In this document: positions 8,956 through 17,880 of the stretch, in pieces
Numbering within the stretch: the first letter of the stretch is position 1
How the letters are laid out: each line of letters opens with the position of its first letter
Source of the DNA: CAYLKS01 sp964384205 [NCBI: uncultured bacterium]
Lineage (GTDB): Bacteria > JAGOEH01
NCBI GenBank assembly: GCA_964384205.1
Contig: CAYLKS010000008.1
Span: 5,929 to 69,928, forward strand
Length of the DNA stretch: 64,000 bases
Direction: 5' to 3'
The notes under the pieces: model-generated
The model's database searches: none
Told to the model about the DNA's origin: nothing
The model's input: the letters and a program-made list of their open reading frames with translations, nothing else
Made by a program: the position numbers and the translations under genes

Positions 8956-10959
8956 TTAATTTTTTTCTATAGAAATCGGATTAAATTTCCTTCCATCACC
9001 TTCAAAAAATTTAGAAAAGAATTCATAGTATTGTAACCTTAAAGACTGTATAGTAACAACCATTCCTTCCATTAAAATAATCAAGATATTACCAAAAATA
9101 ATATTAATCAAATCTGTTATAAAGCCTGTATTGAGCATTTCTTTAAATACAACATTCAATTGAAATACTGCAACACCAAGAGCGGCATGACTCATAGCGA
9201 ATGCCCCAATACGAACAAAAGATACTGTATTAGTAAAATAATTCATTGCAAGTTCAATCAATTCAAATATTTCCTGAATTATAGAGCTATTTTCTCCATC
9301 TTCTTTTTCTGCCTGAGACCTAAGAAAAAATTTGCTAAAATATTCTTTTCCAGCAAGCAAACCAAGTAAAATAAAAGCAATAGCTAAAACTAAATATAGA
9401 TTAATCGAAATATTATATTTTATTGTTAGTAACCCTGTAATAATTATCAATAAATAAAATAAAAAGCTAATTATTCCATGGGATCCAAATATCAAATTTT
9501 TGTAATCTTTATTAATAATTGTTTGAATAATATTCAAAATAATCCCAATCACAATATATATTATTCCAAGCAATATAGCACTTCCTAAAAGAACATTTAT
9601 ATATTCCGGTTCTATTGGATGAAACAATAAAGGCTTAATTATTTCTTCTGATGCAAACATACTCCCAAATACAAAACCAAAAAAGATAGAACTAAGCCCA
9701 CTGGCAAACATAATTTTACCTAAATTCTTTGCTCCTTCAGATTTTATATTAAGAATAAATCCCAATAAAGCTCCTGCTAAAGCAATCACAAATCCATGCC
9801 CCACATCACCAAACATAATACCGAACATTAATAAAAACCCTATCGAAACAATAGGAGTGGGGTCTATATCATTATATTTAGGATACCCATAAGTCGTTAC
9901 AAGTATTTCAAAAGGCCTGATTAAAAAATTATTAATAAATTTTGTCGGTATTTTCCCTAATTGAGGAAATTTTTTATTTATCTCTTCTGCTTCTTCTAAT
10001 TCGAAAACTACCAATTCTTCAAATTTGTTTTGGGTAATAAAATTTTGTAAAACCTTTATATATTTTTCAGGAATCCAACCATACAGATAAATTAATTTAT
10101 CTACAACTAAAGTATGGTCATAAGCTTTTTGCATCATTTTTAAATATTTCAATAAAATATAAGCTTTTTTAAATTGGTCCTTATATTGTTGTTTTAACTT
10201 CTCAACTTTTTCCTTTTCCTCAATAAGTTCTTCCCTTTTAGACCAGATCTCTATTTCTATTTGATCTAAAACTTCCTTTAAAGTGCCATTATAACTTTCC
10301 GGAAAAATAATTTCTTTAAATGATAATTTTTCCAGTACCCGTTCTAAAATATGTTCATCTTGCTTGATCACAAACATATAAAAAAATATTTCTTTTTCAG
10401 TCGAATAATTTACCTGAATATAATAATCAATATTCTCCAGACTTTTTTCCAATTTTTTAAAATCATTTTTACTAATCTTACCAGATTTAAAAGAAAAAAA
10501 TCTCATTTTCCTCAATAAATCAATATCAAAATCATTATTCTCAAAAACCAAAATTTCTTTAGAAAGCTGATATAAATCATTTATCTCATTTTCTAAAATT
10601 TTTATATTTTTTAAAGATTTTTCTAAATTTTCTTTTATATTAATAAGATTATCAAAAAATTTCTTTATCTCAGAATTATTATTTAAATAATTTTCTATTT
10701 GATTTGATCGAAAATTTGAGACATATGTACCGCTTTCATTTAATAAAGCAGTAAGAGGTAACTCATATTGAAGTAATATATCATTTATCTGAGTTTTAAA
10801 ATTAGAAAAATCTATAGAAGAAGCTTTATCAGTAGGCCTTATTGTATTGTAATTAATAAGCTCCAATAAGTTATTTTCACCTAAAAAAGCTATAAATTTA
10901 TTAGATATACTATGATCAACAACAAGAGATATAAATTTCATGCGAGCAGGTCTAAACAT
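8956..10959 (-). CDS. atpI: V-type ATPase membrane stator subunit I (a subunit)
   Basis: This 667-residue protein has two halves. A cytoplasmic coiled-coil-rich N-terminal half (about 1-345) binds the peripheral stalks. A C-terminal half (about 355-650) has about seven to eight membrane spans, starting GFLLMFGIMFGDVGHGFVIA. The essential arginine of the ion path is Arg583 in SFVRIGAFAMSHAAL, and a second conserved Arg (about 641) lies in SLRLQYYEFFSKFF. The length is normal for bacterial members. Its start overlaps the end of subunit C by 8 nt. Confidence 0.95.
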   Translation of the reverse strand: MFRPARMKFISLVVDHSISNKFIAFLGENNLLELINYNTIRPTDKASSIDFSNFKTQINDILLQYELPLTALLNESGTYVSNFRSNQIENYLNNNSEIKKFFDNLINIKENLEKSLKNIKILENEINDLYQLSKEILVFENNDFDIDLLRKMRFFSFKSGKISKNDFKKLEKSLENIDYYIQVNYSTEKEIFFYMFVIKQDEHILERVLEKLSFKEIIFPESYNGTLKEVLDQIEIEIWSKREELIEEKEKVEKLKQQYKDQFKKAYILLKYLKMMQKAYDHTLVVDKLIYLYGWIPEKYIKVLQNFITQNKFEELVVFELEEAEEINKKFPQLGKIPTKFINNFLIRPFEILVTTYGYPKYNDIDPTPIVSIGFLLMFGIMFGDVGHGFVIALAGALLGFILNIKSEGAKNLGKIMFASGLSSIFFGFVFGSMFASEEIIKPLLFHPIEPEYINVLLGSAILLGIIYIVIGIILNIIQTIINKDYKNLIFGSHGIISFLFYLLIIITGLLTIKYNISINLYLVLAIAFILLGLLAGKEYFSKFFLRSQAEKEDGENSSIIQEIFELIELAMNYFTNTVSFVRIGAFAMSHAALGVAVFQLNVVFKEMLNTGFITDLINIIFGNILIILMEGMVVTIQSLRLQYYEFFSKFFEGDGRKFNPISIEKN

Positions 10960-11851
10960 CAGAATACTCCAGTAATATTGTTTTTAAATTATCTTTATTA
11001 AGTTCTAATTTATAAAAATTTAAAATAATAATTAAAATCTCATAATCTGTCAAGAGGGTAAGAAAAAAAGCATAAAAAAAGGAATATCTAAAGGGATTAC
11101 CACCTATTTTCTTTAAAGTTAATTTCTTAAAATTTATTAACAAATTAATATAGTTTTCCCAATTTTTATCTTTTTCAAAATTATTTAATAACTGAATTTT
11201 CCTTAATTTTTCATCAAATTCTAAATCAATAATTCTTGCAATATTATCTAATATAATGCTATTCCCAGAATAATTTAAAAGAGATTTAATTTCCTCTTCT
11301 TTAAGATTAAGAGAATAAGCAGTATTTATAACTATTTTTAGATTAATAAAATCAATAAAATCATTTAATAAATTAAAACAGCCATTATCTGCATCTAATT
11401 CCATAAAAATTTGCTTTGTTTTTGAAAAATACCTATTATATAATAAACTTTCATAATAAAAAAGCTCTTTATCCGGAAATTCTTGCACTAAACTCTCAAC
11501 ATATTTAGACTTAATATTATTCTGAGAAATTTCCCTAAGATAATTTCTAATATTAAAAAACTCATTAAAAATATAAGAAAAATTTCTAATATTACCAAAA
11601 AAGAAATGTTTTAATTTATTAAAAACATTAAAATAATTATCTCTTAATTGATTTTCTATTTCATCAATATCTACATCATTTTTTATTCCCTCAACAAAAT
11701 AAGGGCTAAATATTTCATTAATTTTTTCTATTAAATCTTTAAAATTATTAGCTAATAAAATACTATTAACTCTCTCGTTATTTAAAAATAATCCTTTATA
11801 ATAGGAAAGAATCGGATAACAACTATAAAATGAAGCTGAAATCAATTTCAA
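10952..11851 (-). CDS. atpC: V-type ATP synthase/ATPase subunit C (d-like)
   Basis: A 299-residue, mostly helical protein, placed by position and architecture between the H-like and I subunits. Subunit C caps the membrane ring and receives the D-F shaft. Recognisable features are the repeated F/Y-rich helices, IRNYLREIS in the middle, and an R-(Y/F)-SFFYAFFL stretch near the C-terminus. Sequence conservation is low, as is usual for bacterial subunit C. The gene overlaps subunit H by 4 nt and subunit I by 8 nt. Confidence rests mainly on operon order. Confidence 0.82.
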   Translation of the reverse strand: MKLISASFYSCYPILSYYKGLFLNNERVNSILLANNFKDLIEKINEIFSPYFVEGIKNDVDIDEIENQLRDNYFNVFNKLKHFFFGNIRNFSYIFNEFFNIRNYLREISQNNIKSKYVESLVQEFPDKELFYYESLLYNRYFSKTKQIFMELDADNGCFNLLNDFIDFINLKIVINTAYSLNLKEEEIKSLLNYSGNSIILDNIARIIDLEFDEKLRKIQLLNNFEKDKNWENYINLLINFKKLTLKKIGGNPFRYSFFYAFFLTLLTDYEILIIILNFYKLELNKDNLKTILLEYSDV

Positions 11852-12168
11852 TTCCTTTCTATAAAATTTAAAAAATCTTTAAATGCCTGATCAAGTAGGT
11901 TATTTAAGTTATTTTTAAGATAATTTTCAATATCATTTTTCATATCATTATTACCTTTTTCAAAATCATTACTTAATTTCTCAAATTGAAGATCCAAACT
12001 TCTTTTAAATTGTTCCAATTCTTTTTCAGCTTCTTTTTTCGCATTGACCAATAACTGCTTTCCCTCTAATTCTGTTTCTTTTTTAATATCTTCAGCCTGT
12101 TGACGAGCCTTTTTTATAATTTCCTGAGCCTGCAACTCACTATTAATAATTTTACTTATACTATCCAT
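11848..12168 (-). CDS. V-type ATPase small peripheral-stalk subunit (H/G type)
   Basis: This 106-residue protein is one long charged coiled coil (for example AQEIIKKARQQAEDIKKETE) with AKKEAEKELEQF repeats. That is the character of the H (NtpF/AhaH/G-like) subunit, which pairs with subunit E. It has the first position among the ATPase subunits in the operon. Its start overlaps the end of a 42-codon upstream gene by 8 nt and it ends 4 nt into atpC. Confidence 0.8.
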   Translation of the reverse strand: MDSISKIINSELQAQEIIKKARQQAEDIKKETELEGKQLLVNAKKEAEKELEQFKRSLDLQFEKLSNDFEKGNNDMKNDIENYLKNNLNNLLDQAFKDFLNFIERN

Positions 12169-12289
12169 TCTTTTTTCTTCCTTTTATTAATTTTCGCACT
12201 TCTTTTACAATCAGATAAAAAACAATTCCTAAAAAAATGACTCGCAGAGCTATCCATAAAAAAACAATAATATCTGCAAAAGTAAGCAT
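12161..12289 (-). CDS. 42-residue single-pass membrane microprotein at head of V-ATPase genes
   Basis: This short frame starts with ATG (12287-12289) and stops with TAG (12161-12163). The product begins MLTFADIIVFLWIALRVIFL and continues GIVFYLIVKEVRKLIKG, ending RKKNG. It is one hydrophobic span (about 6-28) followed by a strongly basic cytoplasmic tail (11 Lys/Arg in the last 16 residues). The ATG overlaps the stop of the upstream EIIA gene in the arrangement TAATG, and its own end overlaps the next ATPase subunit start by 8 nt. The gene therefore fills the gap exactly with coupled junctions. That packing is the main evidence it is real. A role in ATPase assembly or regulation is only inference. 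Confidence 0.68.
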   Translation of the reverse strand: MLTFADIIVFLWIALRVIFLGIVFYLIVKEVRKLIKGRKKNG

Positions 12290-12744
12290 TACTCTTCCTG
12301 AGATTTTATAAAATTAATAACTTCTTCTGGAGAAGTTAAAGATAATACCTTAGCTCTGTTTTCTTCTTTTTTGAAAATTCTTGAAAATTTAGCAAGTAAA
12401 TTCAAATATTCCTTAGCCATAGTCTTAGGAGCAATAAGAAGTAATACAATAGTCACATCTTGCTTATCTAATGATTCAAAATTCACTCCCGGTTTTAAAG
12501 TACAAAAAGCACTAATAAAATTATCAATATTATCTACTCTAATATGAGGAACCGCAATTTGATCATTTACGCCGGAAGTACTTATTTTCTCTCTTTCCAA
12601 AAGTAAATTCAAAATCTCCTCTTTATTGGAAATATCTCCATTCTGATATAACTGATCAACAAGAAAATTAATGACTTCATATTTGTCTTTAAATTTTTTT
12701 TGAAGAAAAATATTTTCCTGTTTTAATAATTCATAGAGCTTCAA
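12289..12744 (-). CDS. PTS EIIA component, nitrogen/fructose class (PtsN-like)
   Basis: A 151-residue single EIIA domain. The phosphorylated histidine is His67 in QIAVPHIRVDNI. It is preceded by the usual LLLEREKISTSGV and followed by VTIVLLLIAP and the helix YLNLLAKFSRIFK. It would accept phosphate from HPr, encoded two genes upstream. No EIIB or EIIC permease genes occur here, so a regulatory role in the manner of PtsN is more likely than sugar transport. The start overlaps the ptsI stop by 4 nt and the end overlaps the following microprotein start. Confidence 0.9.
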   Translation of the reverse strand: MKLYELLKQENIFLQKKFKDKYEVINFLVDQLYQNGDISNKEEILNLLLEREKISTSGVNDQIAVPHIRVDNIDNFISAFCTLKPGVNFESLDKQDVTIVLLLIAPKTMAKEYLNLLAKFSRIFKKEENRAKVLSLTSPEEVINFIKSQEE

Positions 12745-14546
12745 TTTTTGCCTCCATTATTAAATTTTTGGGAATAAAAATCACCCCAGAAACGATAATT
12801 AATTGGAAACGAATTAGCCTCCAGATAATTCAATAAATACTGTTTTATTTCGAAAGCATTATTTAAATCCATAACATCCCGCGTAATATTCAATATTTCT
12901 TTATAATTGATAAACCTAATAATATTTTTAATTTCTGGTATATAAATAGGACTAACTGAAAGCTCATCTATTCCCATTGCAATAAGTAATATAACAGCCA
13001 GAGGATTAGAAGCAAGATCTCCGCAAATTCCTACCCATAACCCTTTTTTATGGCCATCTACTATTGTTCTATGTATTAATTTTATAACAGCTGGGTGTAA
13101 ACCATCATATAAATAGGCGATTTTTTCATTTCCTCTATCTACTGCAAGTGTATACTGAGTTAAATCATTTGTACCAATACTAAAAAAATCTACCAATTCT
13201 CCTAATTTATCTGCAATTAAAACAGCCGAAGGAATCTCAATCATAATACCAATTTCTAAATTTTCATCAAACTCAACACCTTCTTTTCTTAAATCATCTT
13301 TTGTAGTTTCCAGAATTTCAATAGCCTGTTTAAGTTCTGAATAACCTGATATTAATGGAAACATTATTTTCACATTTCCCAGCTTACTTGCACGCAATAT
13401 AGCTCTCAACTGAGTAACAAATAAATCCGGCCTATCTAATGATACTCTAATCGCTCTCCATCCTAAAAAAGGATTTGCTTCTTTAGGAAAATCTATATTG
13501 GGGGTATATTTATCTCCACCTAAATCAAACGTTCGTATTATAACACTCTTAGGATATAATTTTTCCGCCATATAAAAATAATCATTAAATTGCTCTTCTT
13601 CAGAAGGTAGTTCAGATCTTGTCAAAAATAAATATTCTGTACGAAAAAGCCCTATGCCATCGGCGCCATATTTTAATACAGAATTTACTTCAACTGGCAA
13701 TTCTACATTTGCCGATAACTCAAATTTATATCCATCAATAGTTTGAGCAGGTAAATGTTTTAATTCTATTAATTGTTTCTCATAAATATGAAATGCTCTA
13801 TATTTGCCTTTATATTCTTTTAAAGTTTTGGTATCTGGATTGACAAAAATAACACCTTCTGTACCATCAACAATTAAAAAATCTCCATCAACAATCAATC
13901 GAGAAGAACTTTTAGTTCCAACTACCGCAGGAATTTCTAATGATCGAGCAAGAATCGCTACGTGACTTGATTTACCACCTATATCAGTAACAAAACCAAG
14001 CACATTTTTTTCTAAAAATAATGTAATGTCTGATGGCGCTAATTCTCTTGCTACTATAACAGTTTTTTTATTATGTTCAATTTTAGATAAATAATCTATA
14101 CCTATCAAATTTCTTAAAATTCTATTTTTTATATCATTCAAATCATAAGTACGCTCTTTAAGAAGAGGACTATCACTATTATTAAATTGCTCTATAATAG
14201 TCTTAAGTGTTTCATAAAATATAAACTCAGCATTTTTTTTAGTTTCTTTTATTTTTTTTATTATTGCATTACTTTGAATTATATCATCTATTAGCAACTT
14301 TTGAGCTTGAAAAATCCCTGCTTCTGATTCATTACCAGATAATTTTAATCTTTGATGTAATATTTCTAATTCTTTTTTAGCTTTATTTACAGCCTCGATA
14401 AACCTATTTACTTCATCATCAATTTCGCTATCCGGAATATTTTTTTCCTCAATAAAATTTTCATTATTTTGCAATACTACAGCATATCCAAAAACAATTC
14501 CAGGAGATGCAGGGATGCCTTTAACTAAAAATTGCTTCTTTGACAT
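12741..14546 (-). CDS. ptsI: Phosphoenolpyruvate-protein phosphotransferase (enzyme I)
   Basis: A 601-residue cytoplasmic enzyme that phosphorylates HPr using PEP. The N-terminal part holds the phosphorylated His195 in GGKSSHVAILARSLEIPAVV. The C-terminal PEP-binding barrel shows GIGLFRTEYLFL, GGDKYTPNIDFPKEANPFLG, the FFSIGTNDLTQY signature and the catalytic cysteine in VGICGDLAS. The length is slightly above the usual 570-575 because of a C-terminal extension of about 30 residues after the barrel. The start is 5 nt after the ptsH stop. Confidence 0.97.
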   Translation of the reverse strand: MSKKQFLVKGIPASPGIVFGYAVVLQNNENFIEEKNIPDSEIDDEVNRFIEAVNKAKKELEILHQRLKLSGNESEAGIFQAQKLLIDDIIQSNAIIKKIKETKKNAEFIFYETLKTIIEQFNNSDSPLLKERTYDLNDIKNRILRNLIGIDYLSKIEHNKKTVIVARELAPSDITLFLEKNVLGFVTDIGGKSSHVAILARSLEIPAVVGTKSSSRLIVDGDFLIVDGTEGVIFVNPDTKTLKEYKGKYRAFHIYEKQLIELKHLPAQTIDGYKFELSANVELPVEVNSVLKYGADGIGLFRTEYLFLTRSELPSEEEQFNDYFYMAEKLYPKSVIIRTFDLGGDKYTPNIDFPKEANPFLGWRAIRVSLDRPDLFVTQLRAILRASKLGNVKIMFPLISGYSELKQAIEILETTKDDLRKEGVEFDENLEIGIMIEIPSAVLIADKLGELVDFFSIGTNDLTQYTLAVDRGNEKIAYLYDGLHPAVIKLIHRTIVDGHKKGLWVGICGDLASNPLAVILLIAMGIDELSVSPIYIPEIKNIIRFINYKEILNITRDVMDLNNAFEIKQYLLNYLEANSFPINYRFWGDFYSQKFNNGGKN

Positions 14547-14551
14547 AATTA

Positions 14552-14818
14552 TTATTCTTCATTAAATTTATTATCAAATAATTCTTCCAATGCCTTGATT
14601 GCTTCATCCTCATCTTTTCCATCTGCAATTAATGTTATTTTAGAACCTTGCTCTGCTGCTAACATCATAACAGATAATATACTCTTTCCATTTACCTGAT
14701 AATCATCCTTCTTTAAAAAAATATCAGAATCAAATTCCATAGCTTTTTGAACAATTAAAGATGCAGGTCTGGCATGTATACCCAACTTATTTTTTATTTC
14801 AACCTCTTTCGTTTTCAA
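14552..14818 (-). CDS. ptsH: Phosphocarrier protein HPr
   Basis: An 88-residue HPr with both control sites: His15 in NKLGIHARPAS (phosphorylated by enzyme I) and Ser46 in VNGKSILSVMMLA (phosphorylated by HPr kinase). The start is an unusual TTG (14816-14818), supported by a well-placed AGGAG six bases upstream and by the fit to the normal HPr N-terminus. It lies 20 nt inside the end of hprK, so the two genes overlap and should be coupled. Confidence 0.97.
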   Translation of the reverse strand: MKTKEVEIKNKLGIHARPASLIVQKAMEFDSDIFLKKDDYQVNGKSILSVMMLAAEQGSKITLIADGKDEDEAIKALEELFDNKFNEE

Positions 14819-15797
14819 TGTCTACTCCTGTTTTCTTTTGTTGTGTCTTTAAAATACGATTTTCTAGTTCCATTGCTGGATTATATCCGCTTAATCTTGA
14901 ACTGTATGCCAGTGCAATTGTTTCTATAATACTGGCATTATTTTTACCTGCTCGAATAGGAATAGAATAAAAAGGAACATCAATATTTAGAATTTTTTCA
15001 TAAACCATATTCATCCCTAATCTTTCAAATTTCTTTTGATTTGAGGAATACTCTAAATTGACAATAATATCAATTCTTTTTTCATTTAAAATAGATTTTA
15101 AACCAAAAAGTTCCCTTAAATTTACTATTCCTATCCCTCTTAATTCAATAAAATCCTGAATAATTTCTGTAGAAGAACCGATCAATTTACCATCTATATT
15201 TTTTCTAATAATAATAATATCATCAGCTACTAATCTATGATTAAGTTTAACTAATTCAAGAGCTGTTTCACTTTTACCAATACCTGGTTCCCCTGTAATC
15301 AAAATTCCTATTCCAAAAACATCAACAAATGAACCATGGAAAATAATCTTATCTGAAAATTCTTTCCACAAATAATTATTCAAATGATGAAATAATAAAT
15401 CAGTATCTAATTCACTTACAAATATATTTATTTTGTATTCTTGAAATAGTTTTATAAAATCTTCAGGTAATTTACAATTATTACTAAAAATTATACATGG
15501 AAAATCTATTTCTTTTATAAAATCTAAAAATTTTTTTAGACATTTTATACCATTTTCAATAATAAAATAATATTCTGTTTTTCCAAAAATCAAAATTCTA
15601 TTCGATGGAAAAATTTTATAAAAACCAGCTAATGCAAGAGAAGGACGATATGTATTAACATTATTTATATATTTATCAGTAAATAATAATGATATTTTTT
15701 TTAATTTTAGTAAAAACTTTGTTTCTTCATAAAATTCAACAACACTTTTTTTACTCTTCAAAATTTTCTCTTGCTGCCTCAAGAAATTCTTTCTCAT
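14799..15797 (-). CDS. hprK: HPr kinase/phosphorylase
   Basis: A 332-residue bifunctional enzyme acting on HPr Ser46. The C-terminal catalytic domain has His154 in FHGSFVDVFGIGILITG, the Walker A loop GEPGIGKS (169-176), RLVADD, and the family signature ELRGIGIVNLRELFG (218-232). The start is uncertain. The ATG used here overlaps hpf by 47 nt; a TTG at 15761 would remove 12 residues and most of the overlap, but has only a weak Shine-Dalgarno. The combination with ptsH, ptsI and an EIIA but no permease is known from several non-Firmicute phyla. Confidence 0.95.
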   Translation of the reverse strand: MRKNFLRQQEKILKSKKSVVEFYEETKFLLKLKKISLLFTDKYINNVNTYRPSLALAGFYKIFPSNRILIFGKTEYYFIIENGIKCLKKFLDFIKEIDFPCIIFSNNCKLPEDFIKLFQEYKINIFVSELDTDLLFHHLNNYLWKEFSDKIIFHGSFVDVFGIGILITGEPGIGKSETALELVKLNHRLVADDIIIIRKNIDGKLIGSSTEIIQDFIELRGIGIVNLRELFGLKSILNEKRIDIIVNLEYSSNQKKFERLGMNMVYEKILNIDVPFYSIPIRAGKNNASIIETIALAYSSRLSGYNPAMELENRILKTQQKKTGVDIENERG

Positions 15798-16119
15798 TTG
15801 TATTTTTTAAAATATTGTTATTATCTTTAACTTTATGATTTTTTATTTTATCACGTAATTTTTTAATATTTCTCTCTAATTTATCAATAGTTTTGTCAAT
15901 AGACTGATACATGTCATTTGTTTCTTCTGATGCAATAATTTTTTGTCCCATAGTACGAAGTTCAATTTCACACTTATTTCTATATTTTTCAACAGACAAT
16001 ATAACATCCACATTAATTACATCATCAAAATATTTTTTCAGTTTACTTAATTCTGAGTTTATATGTTCTTTGATACCATCTGTTAAATCAAAATGACGAG
16101 CAGTAATTTTTAATTGCAT
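15751..16119 (-). CDS. hpf: Ribosome hibernation promoting factor, short form
   Basis: A 122-residue protein beginning MQLKITARHFDLTDGIKEHI, with KLKKYFDDVINVDVILSVEK and the helix DMYQSIDKTIDKLERNIKKL, all typical of the HPF/YfiA ribosome-binding domain. The C-terminal dimerisation domain of long HPFs is missing; only about 25 charged residues follow. It binds the 30S decoding centre and shuts translation down in stress. It sits just downstream of rpoN (12 nt) with a strong AGGAGG, the standard rpoN-hpf-pts order. Confidence 0.95.
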   Translation of the reverse strand: MQLKITARHFDLTDGIKEHINSELSKLKKYFDDVINVDVILSVEKYRNKCEIELRTMGQKIIASEETNDMYQSIDKTIDKLERNIKKLRDKIKNHKVKDNNNILKNTNEKEFLEAARENFEE

Positions 16120-16131
16120 AATTCCTCCTTA

Positions 16132-17613
16132 TTATGTGATTTGTTTTCTCAGATTTGAAGGTAAAATCCCTAATTTTTCCCTATACTTTGTAACAGTTCT
16201 TCTTGCAACTTTATAACCTTTTTCTGATAATAATTTAGCAATTTTACTATCACTCAAGGGCTTGGTTTTATTTTCATTATCTATTATCTCTTTTATTTTT
16301 AACATAATTTCTCTAGAAGAATGACTCTCACCACTTTCTTCATTTTCAATTTTTGAAGAGAAAAAATATTTTAAGCTAAATACTCCATAAGGAGTTTGTA
16401 CATATTTACTATTTACTATTCTCCCAACAGTAGTAGGATGAACTCCTATTTCATCTGCTATATCTTTAAGAATCATAGGTTTTAAATGTGATGGCCCTTT
16501 TTTGAAAAAATCAATTTGCTTTTCAACAATTTTTTGAGCAATTCTTAACATTGTGGATTTTCTCTGCTCTATGGCTTTTATCAACCATACTGCTGAATTT
16601 AACTTTTGTTTTAAAAAATCTTTCGAAGATTCTATACTTTTATTCTTATTTTTTAATAATTGTTTATAATAAGAATTTATTCTTAATCTTGGTAATCCTT
16701 CATCATTAAGATAAATCTGAATTTCATCATCAACAACCTCTATTATAATATCAGGAATAATTTCAGTTTCCTTATCTTTAGAAAACATCACTCCTGGTTT
16801 CGGATCTAATATCTTAATAAAATTTTCAACTTCTTCTAACTCTTCCATTGTAATATCCAAATTTCTACAAATAACATTATATTTTTTATGCTGAAGTTCA
16901 TCAAAATATTTATCCACTACAATATATTCAAGAGAGTCTTTTTTTCCAAGATATTCTAATTGAATTAATAATGCTTCTTTTACATTACGAGAAGCAATTC
17001 CAATAGGATCAAAAAATTGAATTCTTCTCCTTATATTTTTTATCATATCAATAGTAATTTTATCAGGATCAATATTTGTGATTTTTTCTTTTTCAATAGT
17101 AGATTTAGCTAAAATTAAAATATCATGGTCAGAATATTCCAAGAAACCACTATCATTTAAATTACCTATTATTAATTCTCCAACAAAAGTTTCTTCTGGT
17201 GAAAGCTTTAACATATGCAACTGAGATAATAAAGAATCTAATAAATTTACCTCTGCTTTTAAAATATTTTCAAAATTTTTATGATCATCGTCAGATTTAG
17301 AATAGTTGGGTATAGGAGTGTCTTGATTATTTTCTTCAAAAAACTTCTCCCAATCAATATCTATATCTTCTACTTTATCATCTTTAATTTCTACTTCTTT
17401 TGTTTCTTCTTCATTATTATTAGAGTTATCTACTTCATTAGAAATTTCTTCATTAATGCCATCATCTTCTTCTAAAAATGGATTTTCTTGTACCTGATTT
17501 TTCAAATACATCAAAAGTTCAAAAGTTGGCATAGCAAAAATTTTCATATATTGCATCATATAATAAGATTGAGTCTGCGATAATTTTTGTGTCTGTTCTC
17601 TTCTTAATTGCAT
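16132..17613 (-). CDS. rpoN: RNA polymerase sigma-54 factor
   Basis: A 493-residue sigma-54. The N-terminal region I is glutamine-rich (REQTQKLSQTQSYYMMQYMK), followed by an acidic region II (about 50-115), core-binding and DNA-binding domains (EIGVHPTTVGRIVNSKYVQT). The RpoN box ARRTVTKYREKLGI sits at about residues 470-483. It directs transcription that needs AAA+ enhancer-binding activators; none is encoded in the window. It heads the operon that continues through hpf and the PTS genes, and is divergent from dnaA. Confidence 0.97.
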   Translation of the reverse strand: MQLRREQTQKLSQTQSYYMMQYMKIFAMPTFELLMYLKNQVQENPFLEEDDGINEEISNEVDNSNNNEEETKEVEIKDDKVEDIDIDWEKFFEENNQDTPIPNYSKSDDDHKNFENILKAEVNLLDSLLSQLHMLKLSPEETFVGELIIGNLNDSGFLEYSDHDILILAKSTIEKEKITNIDPDKITIDMIKNIRRRIQFFDPIGIASRNVKEALLIQLEYLGKKDSLEYIVVDKYFDELQHKKYNVICRNLDITMEELEEVENFIKILDPKPGVMFSKDKETEIIPDIIIEVVDDEIQIYLNDEGLPRLRINSYYKQLLKNKNKSIESSKDFLKQKLNSAVWLIKAIEQRKSTMLRIAQKIVEKQIDFFKKGPSHLKPMILKDIADEIGVHPTTVGRIVNSKYVQTPYGVFSLKYFFSSKIENEESGESHSSREIMLKIKEIIDNENKTKPLSDSKIAKLLSEKGYKVARRTVTKYREKLGILPSNLRKQIT

Positions 17614-17631
17614 AAATGCTCCTCTTTTATA

Positions 17632-17660
17632 AATCTAAATAAAATTTTTATAAAAATCAA
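17632..17660 (-). promoter_or_regulatory. Possible promoter of the rpoN-PTS-ATPase operon
   Basis: On the minus strand TTGATT (17655-17660) and TAGATT (17632-17637) are 17 bp apart. Transcription would begin near 17625, leaving room for the rpoN Shine-Dalgarno GAGGAG. In DNA this AT-rich, such matches are weak evidence. Confidence 0.35.
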
Positions 17661-17844
17661 TAAAAAATTTATTATTCCTATTTAATAACATCAAAACTTA
17701 TAAAAACTAAAATTGATAATATTTTTATAATATTTAATCAATAAAATATTTATTATATATAATAAATTATATATAATATAAAATTAATTTTTTTATTAAT
17801 TATTATTTTTTTATTTATCAAAGAAAAAAATAAAAAAATTTTGC

Positions 17845-17880
17845 TTGACTTTAAATTATATAACATATAAATTTTATACA
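17845..17880 (+). promoter_or_regulatory. dnaA promoter; predicted leaderless transcript
   Basis: TTGACT (17845-17850) is followed after 15 bp by TATAAA (17866-17871), and the dnaA ATG begins 8 bp later at 17880. Transcription would start at or next to the first base of the start codon. No Shine-Dalgarno is visible before the ATG. The same TTGACT-29 nt-ATG spacing occurs at scpA and at the GT9 gene starting at 42562. Confidence 0.55.
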
